Positions 31,812 through 42,360 of a DNA stretch of 64,000 nt are shown here, one piece after another (position 1 is the stretch's first letter; each line of letters opens with the position of its first letter). Position numbers and translations under genes: made by a program. Origin of the DNA: Symsagittifera roscoffensis (taxonomy: Eukaryota > Xenacoelomorpha > Acoela > Convolutidae); assembly GCF_963678635.1 (NCBI RefSeq), contig NC_087065.1, positions 13,926,743-13,990,742 on the forward strand. The letters run 5' to 3'. The notes below the pieces were generated by a model, which saw nothing but the letters and a program-made list of their open reading frames with translations, made no database searches and was not told the origin of the DNA.

Positions 31812-34800
31812 TTACAAATTTCTGTATTCATTTAAGAAGTTTTCTAGTTCTGTGTTAAAAAGTTCACTGTCAAGCTCGGAATGCTCTCCAAAATTTTCTA
31901 ATTCCATCCTCAGTGATTCGTCAGTTGATGGGGTGGATGTTTGGTCCGGAGATGGTGAATCGGAATCTAGCACAATTAACTCCGCCGGAGCCGTGTTGTT
32001 ATCAGTCTCGTGAGTATCATCTATTTCTATCACGATGGAATCGGCCGCTGAACCAGAGGTTTCTTGAGAAATTTCTACGGCATCTATAAAATATCTTTGA
32101 CCGTAAATTTTTGATGGGCCAACATTTCTACTAGAACGGCGGATGGTGGGAGGAATTTTACCGGGTATGTTGGTGGGATTGAGAGGTGGAGTGCACTCGT
32201 CTGTTGAATCGTTTATTTCGTAGACCGGAAAGTCTGTGATTGAATCAAAGTCCGTTGGATTACACTCGTCTTGTAAATCCCGTTGTTTGGTGGTAAGTTC
32301 ATCCTCTCCCTGGGTCGCGGTTCTCTGTTCCGTTGTACTAAGGGTTCGACGAGCCGGGATAACGCTTATTGGACACTCGTAAGACTGGTCTATAAGTTGC
32401 TCTCTATTCGGGTCAGTGTCGTCTTCTAAAATCTCAGATTTTATTTCAGGTTTGGTTAAGCCAGAATAAGGATCATTTCTATTTGAGAAATGAGGTGTAA
32501 GTGAATCTGAAATAAAGCGCTCTCTGGCTACATCTCTACAAGGAAAACCGTCCGCTATCCATTCCCATTCGCTAGTATCCGAAATATCCGAAGGAATTAG
32601 CATAGATTCATCCGAAGCAAGGTAACCTGGAGGGGTTGACGACTTCTTTGAGCGGCGAGTTTGTCTTCTGGAAGGTTTGTATGATGACCCTGATACACGT
32701 GTCCTTGTAAGATTGTCAGATGGGTCCTGTTCCACTTGTCTGCTAGTTCTTTTCATTGGCTTTTTCGTTTTTGGTCTTCATCTTGGGCCTTCTTGTTTCT
32801 GACCTACTTCAACATTAGGATTAGGAAAGTACGGGAATGACATATTACCTTTAAAAGGTCTGATTTTATTTGATGTAGAAATAGGGAACGCAATGTCGGA
32901 TTTTCGTATTATTTTTCCGTCGGATAGTTCTACTGCCGAGGTGGATGAATTTATGATTCTTTTGTTTAGTTCCTTATAGAAACAGTCTCGGTTGATGCTA
33001 CCGTTAGTTTTCTGAAGGATTCTACCTTTGAAGTGACTTTTGATTGGTAATCTATTAGGCGTGATTTTCGAGGATGAGGCGTAGTCCGTGTCATAGCCTT
33101 TTTCGGTAGGGGTTTGGTTCTTTTTCGCTATCAAACTGTCCTTGTAACCGTCTTCTAGTCTATCATCTGCGTTCCAGTCCTTTGCCCGTTCCTTAGACAG
33201 TATTGATTTCCTTTTGTCTAAAATTCCAAAGGAGGGTTTACCAGAAGCTAATTGTTTCCAAATTGTATTTGGTTTTCTGTTATAGTGGATTTCGAAAGGC
33301 GAACATTTAATTTTTGATTGGTAAGTTGAACGTAAATTCCAGATAATTTTTGAAACGGCGTTTTGCAGAGTACATTTGTGATGTTCTTTTGAAATAGCCA
33401 GTAATTTGATTTTCACAGTGTGTACCAATTTTTCGACTTATCCATTGGAACGGTGGTCGCCTACTGTACAAAAAATTATTTTGATGTTGTTGGAATCACA
33501 GAATAATTTAAAATCTTGGCTTGTAAAGCAAGTGGCGTGGTCTAACATTATTGAATAAGGTATCCCGTGCAAGAATATATAGTCTTGTAAAAATTCAATA
33601 ACTGTTTTTGTAGAGGTAGAAGATGTAATTTTTGCCGACGGGAAATCCAAAGGACCAGCGAAATCTAGGTTAAGTTCTTCATTTGGTTCCGATAATGGAG
33701 GAAGTTCACTAATTTGTGAATTAAGAATGACCGTTTTCAAGTTCTTACCCGCCGATGTGCACTTTGAACAATTTATTCCGTGGAAGTAAATTTTCCTGTT
33801 AATATGAGGCCACCAGATGTATTGGGCCAAATACTTCATTCCGAATTGACCTGGATGAGTTTCGTGGAGGGTCTTCATCATCGCGTTTCTTAAGGTAAAT
33901 GGAATAACGAGTTTACCGTCCATGTAAAGTAATCCGTCGGATTCGCGTAGGTCTCGGGTGAAATGTTTGAAATAGGGGGAATTTGCATTAATCTTCTCCA
34001 CCTTATTTTGAAGTGCTTTAACAATTGGATTCAACATGGGATCGTCTTCTGTCAAGAGAGCTACTAACTTGGCGTTAAATAAAATATTTAAATCTAAGGG
34101 TCAATCCGGCAACTTCAAATTTTCGCGGTATTTTTTAACGAGACTAGCATGATCTGGTAAAAGCGGGTAATCTAAATCTACAGAAATACCGGAAGTGGTG
34201 GGATTAATTACAATATTCTTATTACTCATATTAACAGTATCTACAATTTTTTTATCTACAGGTGAATTAATTAAACTACAATTAAGAATTAAAAAATAAA
34301 GAAATGCGGAGTTAGAAATAGAAATAATTAGTGTGTTTGTTTTAGAATAATCCGTTGGAATGCAATCTGAGGTACAAAATTCTGTTCTTTTGTGATTAAA
34401 TGAACAAATTGGGAAAGTCGAGTTAATAAGTTTTAGTGCTGCTGCTATTAGGTAATTACGTAATAAAGCGTAATCGGAATTTTCCAGATTAGAACTCATG
34501 GCTGAGCAGGTAATTCTTAGTTTCTATGACGGATTAAATGATTTGTTAATCTTGTTAATATTTGCTACTACAAATTCCTCGTCGTAGTGGGATATTGGGA
34601 GGGCTTTTCCAGATGGGATTCTAGAAATAAGGTCAGTGAAGCCCATATCTTTTCCTGCTATATGTTTGATTGAAAAATTGAAAGGTAATAATCTGTCTAC
34701 CCATCTTGTTAGTCTACTGTGATATGTTTTATTTCCGTGGTTTGGTGATAAAGCGGATAATAAAGCTTTGTAGTCAGTGATCACTTCGAATTCCGATCCG

Positions 34801-36962
34801 TAAAGGTAATTTTTGTAATGTTCGACGGCCCATACGACCCCTAGCAATTTGAGGTCGTTCGTAGAATATTTTGACTCGTGAGGATTTAAAAAGCGTGAAG
34901 CAAAAGAAGTTGTTTTCCAGTCGTTCCCGTGGAGTTGTTCGAGCGAAGCTCCCAGACCATTATGTGACGCGTCTGTTTTTACTCTGGTTTTGCGTTTTAC
35001 GTCAAAATGGGTATTCTCTGTTAGGCTTACAATTTCTTCTTTAATTTTTTCAAACGCTTTTGTATGGTCATTGTTCCATTGGAATATTGATTTCTTATTA
35101 AGAAGCGGGCGAAGCGGGCTTCCTAAAGAGGCTAAATTTGGAACAAGTTTAATGTATTGGTTTGTAGAACCAAAAAATGATCGTAGTTCTTTCAAATTCT
35201 TTGGAATAGGTAGGTCTTTTATAGCTTTTGATTTGTCGAATAAAGGAGTAATTCCTGATTTTGAGATTTTGAATCCCAACCATTCTATTTCTTTTTGAAA
35301 CAATTTGCATTTTGACCATTTTACCGCGAAGTTATATTCGTCTAGAGTGGATAAAATTTTTAACACGATATTCTTGTGGTCTAAAAATGTTCCTTTGGAA
35401 GCAATTAAAATGTCGTCTAAGTAACAGTTAGTAAAAGGGATAGAACCTAATGTAGAATCCATTACTCTTTGAAATTCGTTAGGCATATCGCCTAGGCCGT
35501 AAAAGCCAGTTAAAAATTGGTAGGTACCCGTAATATCACCGTCCACGATACTAAAGTTGCATTGGTTACTAGTAAATTTATCTAGTGAGAGTTGACTGTA
35601 AGCGTTTTTTAAGTCTAAATTGGTAAACCACACTTCTCCAACGGAATCATTAGTAATTTGTGCTGCGACATTGTCTACTAGTTCGTGGATGTTCGGCATT
35701 TGATATTTATTCTTGTAAATCTGTTTATTTATAAACTTTGAATCTAAGGCTAACTTGATAGATTTGTCTTTTTTGCAAGTGATGACTATTGGGCTAATAA
35801 AACGGTCTTCGTCACAATTTTCTAGTTTTTTAATATGACCCTCTGCTTTTAATCTATTGATTTCTGTCTTGACAGAGTCCAGTAAGTGAAGGGGAACTCG
35901 TCTTCCCTTTAGTTGGATTGGTTTTAAGGGTTCGTTAAAATGAGTGATTTTTATCTGGTTTTTAATTTTTCCAATCCGAAGGAATAAATTTTTGAATGTT
36001 TTTGATATGTTTAGAATTTCCCTATCTTTGTCTGTTTGTGAAATGGAATTTATTGACTTACACTGCTTGTTAGTCTGGAAATGCGGAAAGTGTTTCTGAG
36101 AGACTTGTATCCCCACTTTTGGTAGGTTGTCGTTTCCTAGGATATTTCTCTCGTGTCCTTCGGTTAAAAAGAAATGACAGTCGTTGTCAGACCAGCCGTT
36201 TGAAAAGATCGGGAGTTTCACTTTTCCAGAAATATTTATGGCGTTATCTGTGAATCCACAGTACAGGTTTTTGGTTGCCTTATCCACAGGATAAATTTTT
36301 AAGTAAGGGTCGCGTAATTTCAGTTCGTGTAGTACGTTTTTCTTGAGGAAACTCACTGGGCTAGCCGAATCCACTTGAATATTTAAAATTATTTGGTTTT
36401 CTTTTCCAAGTCCGATATTCAATAATTTCTTCAATTCCTTTCCATCTTCGCCGAAAATCGTAGTTACATTTAATACAGAAAAATCGTCGTTTTCACTTTG
36501 TCCAGATTCCGGCCATGCGTTTATGACGCTACAACATTCTCTATCCATGTGGTCAGTATTTACATCCGGAATATCCGACGGATTAAAATCTGTATTATCT
36601 ACAATTTGAGTATTTACAATGTTTACATTTTTACGACGAGATCTACAAAGTCTGGTAAAATGACCTTTGAATTTACAGGAAGAACAAGTCGTGTCCTTTG
36701 CTGGGCAAACTGCTAAGTGTCCTTTTGAGAATGTTCCGCCACACTTCATACAGTTGTTACTTCGTTCGATATTGAGGGTTGGTTCTCTTTTGACATTAAA
36801 GTGATTGTTTGATTTATGTACGGATGGTCCGTTGGATTTAAAATTGTTTGTTAACTTTAGTTGATTTAAAATTCCCTTTTCATCTATGAGTGCTACATTT
36901 AGTGCTTCACGTGGAGGAAGGGTTTCTGTTAACAGTTTCCTTTGGATGTCGTATTTTTTCAT
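31812..36962 (-). pseudogene. Gypsy pol (Gag C-terminus, PR, RT, RNase H, IN), decayed
   Basis: A single frame from 36962 to a stop at 31812, cut by TAG 34526-34524, TGA 34103-34101, TAA 33440-33438 and TGA 32780-32778. First fragment (812 codons): two zinc knuckles (residues 71-86 and CxxCxxxxHxxxxC at 93-106), protease site VDSA (197-200), RT boxes FTNLDLKNAY (446) and YLDD (514-517), RNase H KTDAS (662) and ITDYKAL (728). Second fragment is linker. Third fragment: integrase His/Cys finger (HETHPGQF... NCSKC), first catalytic Asp in LNLDFAGP, then a deletion of some 25 residues before FPSAK, second Asp in LDHATCF. The stop at 33440 falls just before the catalytic Glu. Last fragment is an acidic tail ending in RRSSRNVGPSKIYG and beyond. 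Confidence 0.92.
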
Positions 36963-36963
36963 G

Positions 36964-37601
36964 TTATTTATGAAAATATCTCGTACCCACTCTTCTTCTC
37001 CTGCGGTTATGTCTTACTTTTTTTGCCATTTCAGCTAGAGCACCCCAAAATTGTTCGAGCGATTCTCTGTCGCGTTGTTTTCTGTTTAACAATTTATGTC
37101 GTTCAAATGTGACGTTTGTCTTTCTTACGAAAGCGATCGCTAGGGACTCCCAGAATTCTTTAAAAGAAATTTGTAAAACTTTCACCTTGGTAAATTTTTG
37201 TCCGAAGATCCTTTTCCCTTCATTTCCCAGTGCGAGATATAGAACCGAACGTAATTTTTTGTCAGCTTCTTCTAGTCGCATTCCGTTGAATTTCTTGGTT
37301 TCAGTTTTGATTGATGTTGATTCCTCTTCATCGTATCGTCTTTGTTCCTGGTTATTTCTCTCCATTCTCGAGCGTCTTTGGGTATCTGTTTCTCCATCCG
37401 TTGGGTTTTCCAGATTTGGAGGTTGCGGATGATGTTTCTCCGAAGGATTAAGTAAATTTTCTATGTCAATGTTCTCTTTAGCAATTATAGCTAATTGAAA
37501 CAGATCACTCCAGTCTTCCCATGGAATGGGGGGTCCACCGTATGGTTTTGCCAAAATGGAGGTATTCCTCTCACGTTAGATTCGTTAGTTGACTGCGCCA
37601 T
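36964..37601 (-). pseudogene. Gypsy gag, frameshifted twice
   Basis: The likely start codon ATG (37601-37599) uses the last base of the 5' LTR and the first two of the primer site. About 15 codons on, one base is missing near 37553-37557, and the frame that follows (from PYGGPPIPWEDWSDLFQL) carries the capsid-like region to a stop at 36964. A second frameshift lies in or beside an A7 run at 37018-37024; beyond it the capsid C-terminus (helix ending REALNVAL) and the zinc knuckles continue in the pol frame. So gag and pol were probably one continuous frame or simply fused by this decay. Confidence 0.85.
37588..37600 (-). other. Primer binding site, tRNA-Ser type
   Basis: TGGCGCAGTCAAC on the minus strand immediately after the 5' LTR. 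TGGCGCAGTC is complementary to the 3' end expected of animal tRNA-Ser (…GACTGCGCCA), as used by several Gypsy lineages. Confidence 0.8.
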
Positions 37602-37814
37602 GATAAAATGTTACTTTTTTGTAGCTAATTCTAAGTTAAAACTATTAAAAATAAAAGAATTAAGATGAATTAGTCGGTAAGTTAAAACATTAAAACAATG
37701 AGCGATCATTTTCTCCGCCGGAGAGAATGGCCAATGAAGGTCATATAGGAGTGACCAGTTAATTAGACTATATACGTTTTGCAACAGATGCAAAACATGG
37801 TGTACATCACAACA
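37601..37814 (-). repeat. Gypsy 5' LTR
   Basis: 214 bp, bounded TG...CA, paired with 31120-31334. Confidence 0.95.
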
Positions 37815-38468
37815 AGAGTAAAATCGCGTTTTGTCGGCGCGCGCTCCCCACCTTAAAATTAGTATAGACTAGCGCCAAAGGCGCCTCTAAAACATTTTAA
37901 GGTCAGTAAGCCAAAAATGGATATCTAAACATAGTACAAGGGGGACCCTTTGGATCGGCAGGGGGTCGAGTCTCTGAGAGAGGTGAAGGGGCGTCCACCC
38001 CCCTAATCCCCTACTGTGTCAGAGCGAAGTACTGATTGTTACTATTGTCTTTCCTGGAGTAGTGCTCACTTGGAGGTCTATGGAGGAGTGTCTGCTTTGG
38101 AAAAATTGATGAAAGATTTACAAAAAAAAACATTTAAAAAAAATGTTTTTTGAGGTTTTTTCTAAAATAAAAAAATCATCATCCCGAACGCTTTGGAACA
38201 TTTAATGCGATACATTTTGCCTAGAAAATGTTTTCGGAAGCAATTTGTTCCAAAAGAAATGCCTAAAATCAAATGGAACGATTTCTAAGATGGTCCAATC
38301 CGCCGTTTGTCTGTAAAAGCACGTAATATCTCGTACGTTACTTGTCCCAAACTGGCCAAAAAGTTTAACTTTAGACCCTCAAAACGACTCAAAAAATAAT
38401 CACAGATGAGGTGTTTGCTGTGTTCATTTTCGAGCTCAAGGCATCAATACTCAAGGCATCAATAATTT

Positions 38469-39004
38469 ATTGTTCCGACTTTCGATACGAAAGTAACGGA
38501 ATATTTGTGCTCGGGGTGGGTTTTTTTTTCTTCAGACAAATTTCGACTTTTTAACTAGCCATTTTTGACGGAATTTTTTATATCATTCGAAAGGTATTGT
38601 TGTCCTGAGCTCTAATTTGAAAAGATATTTCACCTGTGATAATTTTTCGTAAAATAGTGGGGGTTTAAAGATTGCCATTTTGGCCAATTTGGGACAATTA
38701 ACGCGCGATATATTTCACGCTATTAACGCGTAGCGGAGAGTTAATCCGTCTTAGAAACCGTTCCAAATTGGCTTAACGAAGCTTATTTGCCATAATTTAT
38801 TTGTTACAAGTAGCGAAATATATCCTTTTGTACTTTATATGCCGTGTGGGGTGATGATTTTTATAAAAAATTTCAAATTTTAGAAGAAAAAATTTTTTCA
38901 TTTTGTTTTATTTTTTTAAAATTTTTTAATGTTATTACTGCTCCATAAACCTTAATAGGCAGTCGGAACATTCAAGGCTTCGCCCTGATACGAGCAGTCT
39001 TGTT
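38469..39004 (+). mobile_element. Helentron-like element, copy A7 (full length)
   Basis: 536 bp in plus orientation: ATTGTTCCGACTTTCGATAC start, GGCAGTCGGAACATTCAAGG and hairpin GGCTTCGCC, ending CAGTCTTGTT. It lies head-to-head against the older split copy on its left. Best reference copy for orientation of the family. Confidence 0.7.
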
Positions 39005-42000
39005 TTGCTTTTTTATTTAAAAATTCAGATTGCTAGTTAAAAAGCCGAAATTGTATGGAGTAAGCGATTTTCAAAAAATACTTAATTACTTAAAATTATT
39101 AAGAAGTTTGTCTAAAAATTACATCGAACGCGAAAATTTCGTCATTTTGTTCGAAATCAGAACAACAAAGTGCAGGCAAAAAATTTTTTCAATTATGAGC
39201 TCAGGGCAATATCTTTTAGGCTGCTTAGAAGTTTCTTCAAATTTTGTGGCGTCTTTGTGGCTCAATTTTGCAAAGTTTATCTGCAGCGTAGAAACTTTGT
39301 TCTGACTCAGATATTTTGGACTGACTCAGATAAAAATTTCGTTCTGACTCAGATAATTTAGTTCTGACTCAGATTCCAAAAATCACAGCTCAAAATTGTT
39401 ATGTCGCTTTAAAACTAAATTTTAATAGAGATCAATTCGCAAAAAAAAGGTATAATGATTTACATTGGGTAAAATTTGTATACATTTGGCTGTATCTAAT
39501 CTAACGTACAGGCAATTATATAAACTTTATTCTGAGCATTTGTGTCAACCGCTTATTTTTCAAATGTCTTGTGTAATAAAGCCAGTTTGTCTTTTTGCTT
39601 AATTCTATTCAAAGTACTTACTGTAGTATATGTTGTTCTGGATCCACAATTGAAAAGTAAAAAAGACCCGATTTTCCTGGTTACATTTACTTTTTACATC
39701 CATAAGGTTTCAAGGGCTTCAATGAACTGAATGCTGAATTACTTATCGACTCTAAAATAAGTTCAAAAGGAAAGAAATTGTAAAAGGGGGCAATTCTGTA
39801 ATTCATACCTAAATTGACGCATTGTCTGTTTCTTTCCCACTTGAGGAAATTAAATTGCAAACTTATTAGCAGTAACTGAAAACGAGTAGCAACTTTTTGC
39901 TACCGATGATAGATAGCAGCAGACATTTTCAGCAGATCGCAACTTGTAAATTAAGAAAAAAATAAAACTTCCAATAAGTTGGCAGAATTTTAACCAATTG
40001 TCAATCTTAGACTATTAACAGAGTAAACATTTTGAAATCATCAAAAAAAAATCAAATATACAGGCGTAACTTTTTGCCAATATTTCTTTTTCAACAAACT
40101 TGAGAAAAAACCATCTAAGTTTTAAAGGTTTTTGAAAAATATTAATTCAGTCAATTGAGATCAAACCTAAGAAACCAACCCAAGTACAACTCAGGGCGGT
40201 GTTGAGTTACAGAGCCGAACGCTCGAACAGCAGAAAAAGTATATTCGCACCCTGATAGCCAATAAAGTAGCATATTCACCCGAAAAAATATAATTCAGCT
40301 ATCAGGCCACGCGAGCATTCGACTATGTAGGTACACTCCCTTAGGGTGACTATGTTAGGCAAATAAAGAAAAGAACGTCAAAAGAAAATATCGACGGGTA
40401 CTTACACTGAGATACTCTTATTCTTATTCGGCTCCTCAGGGATATTCATTCTCTATTTCTATTTCACAACCAATTTGGCATTAAAAATGATCTTCTTTTG
40501 TTATTTTTGACGGATATACCATAGCAATGGATCTCAAAGCAGCATTTTAAAGCGCACACTCAAAGAACGAGTGAAGTTTTTCTCTATTATGCTAATGAAT
40601 ACTCCCTGAAGACATTTTTTATGGGTCAGATGGTAAAGATAGAAGTTTTAAAAACTGTCTCTATTTCAAGATCCAGTATCAAGTGTTGACAGTTTCTCAA
40701 ATACTTGGGAAGCAAAAATTTAAAACTTTTTGTTTCCTGAATCAGAAGGTATAGCTTTTACAACTGACTAATGTATGTAATAAATTATAGTTTTGTGACC
40801 ATGGACTTTTTGCAGGAGCAAATTATATAAAAAGATTTGTATCAGATTCCCGCAATACGAATTCGAGCAAATTAATTTACCACAAGGCCTTTTTTTACAC
40901 TTTTGCAGTTTGCAACTGGAAATAATTAATCAGCTCGGAAAACAAGAAAGATTGCTCTTTTTCTTCAAAACCACGCACTTCAGTTCAACTTCCAAAATGA
41001 ACCAGAAAACGATCAATTGATTAAATTTTGTCTCAGACAAAAACTTGTCTTTAAAGTTCTGAGTGCAGATGGGTGGAGTTAAGAGTTACAGCTTTTATCG
41101 GAACCTTTGTACTTGGTACCAGTTCTGTGCAAGAAAAGAATAAAAAAGTATGGACTCTTGCTAACCTCCCCCTATGAAGGAAACATCCGACTCTATTATA
41201 AACTAACATACCGGTTAAGCATACAAGCAATATTGATCCTAGATATAAGTTTCCCTTTTTCTAAAAGGGTAAAGGGGACTACTGTAAACAAGATCTGGAG
41301 TGTTTCTATCAAAAAACTGCCTAATATCCTTAGGCGGTAAATTCCATAATGGTATGCATATTTCTATTCGGTGAAGAGGATGTCTTTTCAATGAAAGAGT
41401 AAAAGAAAAGGAATCAAATGCACCCGGCGGGCACTTGATAACACTATGAAAGGGTAAAGAAGAGCTCACGTGGAATCTTTTTAAGTCGTCTTTAAAAAAA
41501 GAAAACAATGGAATGAAACAAAGCATGAAAAAGATTACAAAAAATGAAAAAAAAAACATTTTAATTGATGAATTAAGCATTAAGGTTACACTAACGTATT
41601 TCTCTTTCAAAATCTTTCGGAAAATCAAAAAAGAAAAAAGTGAAAATCATTCTTACCTAATTTTTCTGGTAAAGTTCAGGGTTCTAACCTTGAGGGGTTT
41701 AATAATATCAGCTGATCAATGAAGTATAACCTATTAACCGCAACTTGCTGCTGCCATAATGAAGATAACAGAAGTTATCAGCAAAACAACAAACCAGTCG
41801 AGTTCCTCAGAATTGCCTTTCTCCCTATATCCACGCCTGCAATATAATAAGGTAGGTGCTTCGCCTCAATAAATTGATCCATGCACCTGTTAACATGAGA
41901 GGGTAACCACAGATTTTTCGCATATACACGCTAAATTAATTGTTATTACCACCTGAAATTATCAACTCCTCGATAAAAAAGATAAACCGATTTTATGATG

Positions 42001-42140
42001 ATCATATAGCTTCTATCTTTGTAGATAAAAGCTCCGAGAATTTGTCTCAAATTATGGATTTTTGATCTTCATGATCCAAAGTCAGGCGGCGAATTTCAGA
42101 AAAAAGATATTTAGACGAGATCAAAGCCGTGTATAGTCAC
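39005..42140. other. AT-rich intergenic DNA with one short tandem repeat
   Basis: 39299-39376 holds four copies of GTTCTGACTCAGAT or close variants, spaced 18-24 bp. Otherwise no gene is supported; frames at 39030-39730 and 41107-41722 have no start, splice or motif evidence. An imperfect inverted pair (CCTGATAGCC / AGCTATCAGG) sits at about 40252-40308. Confidence 0.4.
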
Positions 42141-42360
42141 AATACTGCTCGTATATCAGGGCAAAGCCCTGATTGTTCCGTCTGAACTTTAGTAGGTCTC
42201 AAATACTTTCAAATCGTCTCTAAAAATCAAATTTTGATGAACTATAAATTTGTGCTGCTACTATTAAACTTAAGAGCCGAAATTTGATCAGACATAAAAA
42301 AACCAACTAGTTGGATTCAATTAGATTGGAACGATTAAGAGGGCGGTTAATTTGCACAAA
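42141..42360 (-). mobile_element. Helentron-like element, copy A9 (decayed fragment)
   Basis: Hairpin end AATACTGCTCGTATATCAGG, GCAAAGCCCTGATTGTTCCG followed by fading similarity (TTAGATTGGAACGATTAAGA, GGCGGTTAA). Confidence 0.5.

Larger units (their letters stand above)
31120..37814 (-). mobile_element. Ty3/Gypsy LTR retrotransposon, complete but inactive
   Basis: 6.7-kb element on the minus strand: 5' LTR 37601-37814, primer site, gag, pol (protease, RT, RNase H, integrase), a C-terminal extension, polypurine tract, 3' LTR 31120-31334. The flanks AGAAT / AGAGT agree at 4 of 5 bases, consistent with a 5-bp target duplication. Domain order RT-RNase H-integrase places it in Ty3/Gypsy. Gag has two frameshifts, pol four in-frame stops and an integrase deletion, so it cannot move on its own. 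It lies inside a hAT MITE. Confidence 0.97.
30940..38016 (+). mobile_element. hAT MITE, copy 3, interrupted by the Gypsy element
   Basis: Left part 30940-31119 begins CAGGCGCGGATCTAGGAATT; right part 37815-38016 has GGCGCCAAAGGCGCC-type core (GCGCCAAAGGCGCCT) and the GATCGGCAGGGGGTCGAG block. Flanking TATCAGGG / TGTCAGAG match at 6 of 8 positions, consistent with a decayed 8-bp duplication made from the hairpin of the older Helentron-like copy. Confidence 0.75.
30918..38468 (-). mobile_element. Old Helentron-like copy, split by two later insertions
   Basis: The left tip is at 30918-30939 (GAATACTGGTATCAGGG) and the body resumes at 38017 (CAGAGCGAAGTACTGATTG) and decays to about 38468. Body words match family A in order: ATCCCGAACGC, TGGAACGATTTCTAAGA, ACTTGTCCCAAACTGGCC, ACTTTAGACCCTC. 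The break lies inside the terminal hairpin where the hAT MITE landed. Confidence 0.6.

Noticed and set aside
35106..35130. Plus-strand ORFs opposite Gypsy pol (34990-35298, 36498-36716, 37109-37432)
   Set aside because: Shadows of pol and gag; the minus strand carries all conserved motifs.
34524..36962. Possibility of a non-standard genetic code, because long frames contain in-frame TAA, TAG and TGA
   Set aside because: All three stop types occur inside frames, yet intact ORFs end at TGA and TAA, and the broken genes also have frameshifts and a deletion. Decay explains it better.
8649..39004. Regular recurrence of short palindromes suggesting a CRISPR-like array
   Set aside because: Spacing is several kilobases and each palindrome is part of a 0.5-kb transposon copy; the host is a eukaryote.
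41239..41628. Minus-strand ORF of 129 codons
   Set aside because: Low-complexity Phe/Ser/Lys composition, no motif, same AT content as spacer; probably chance.
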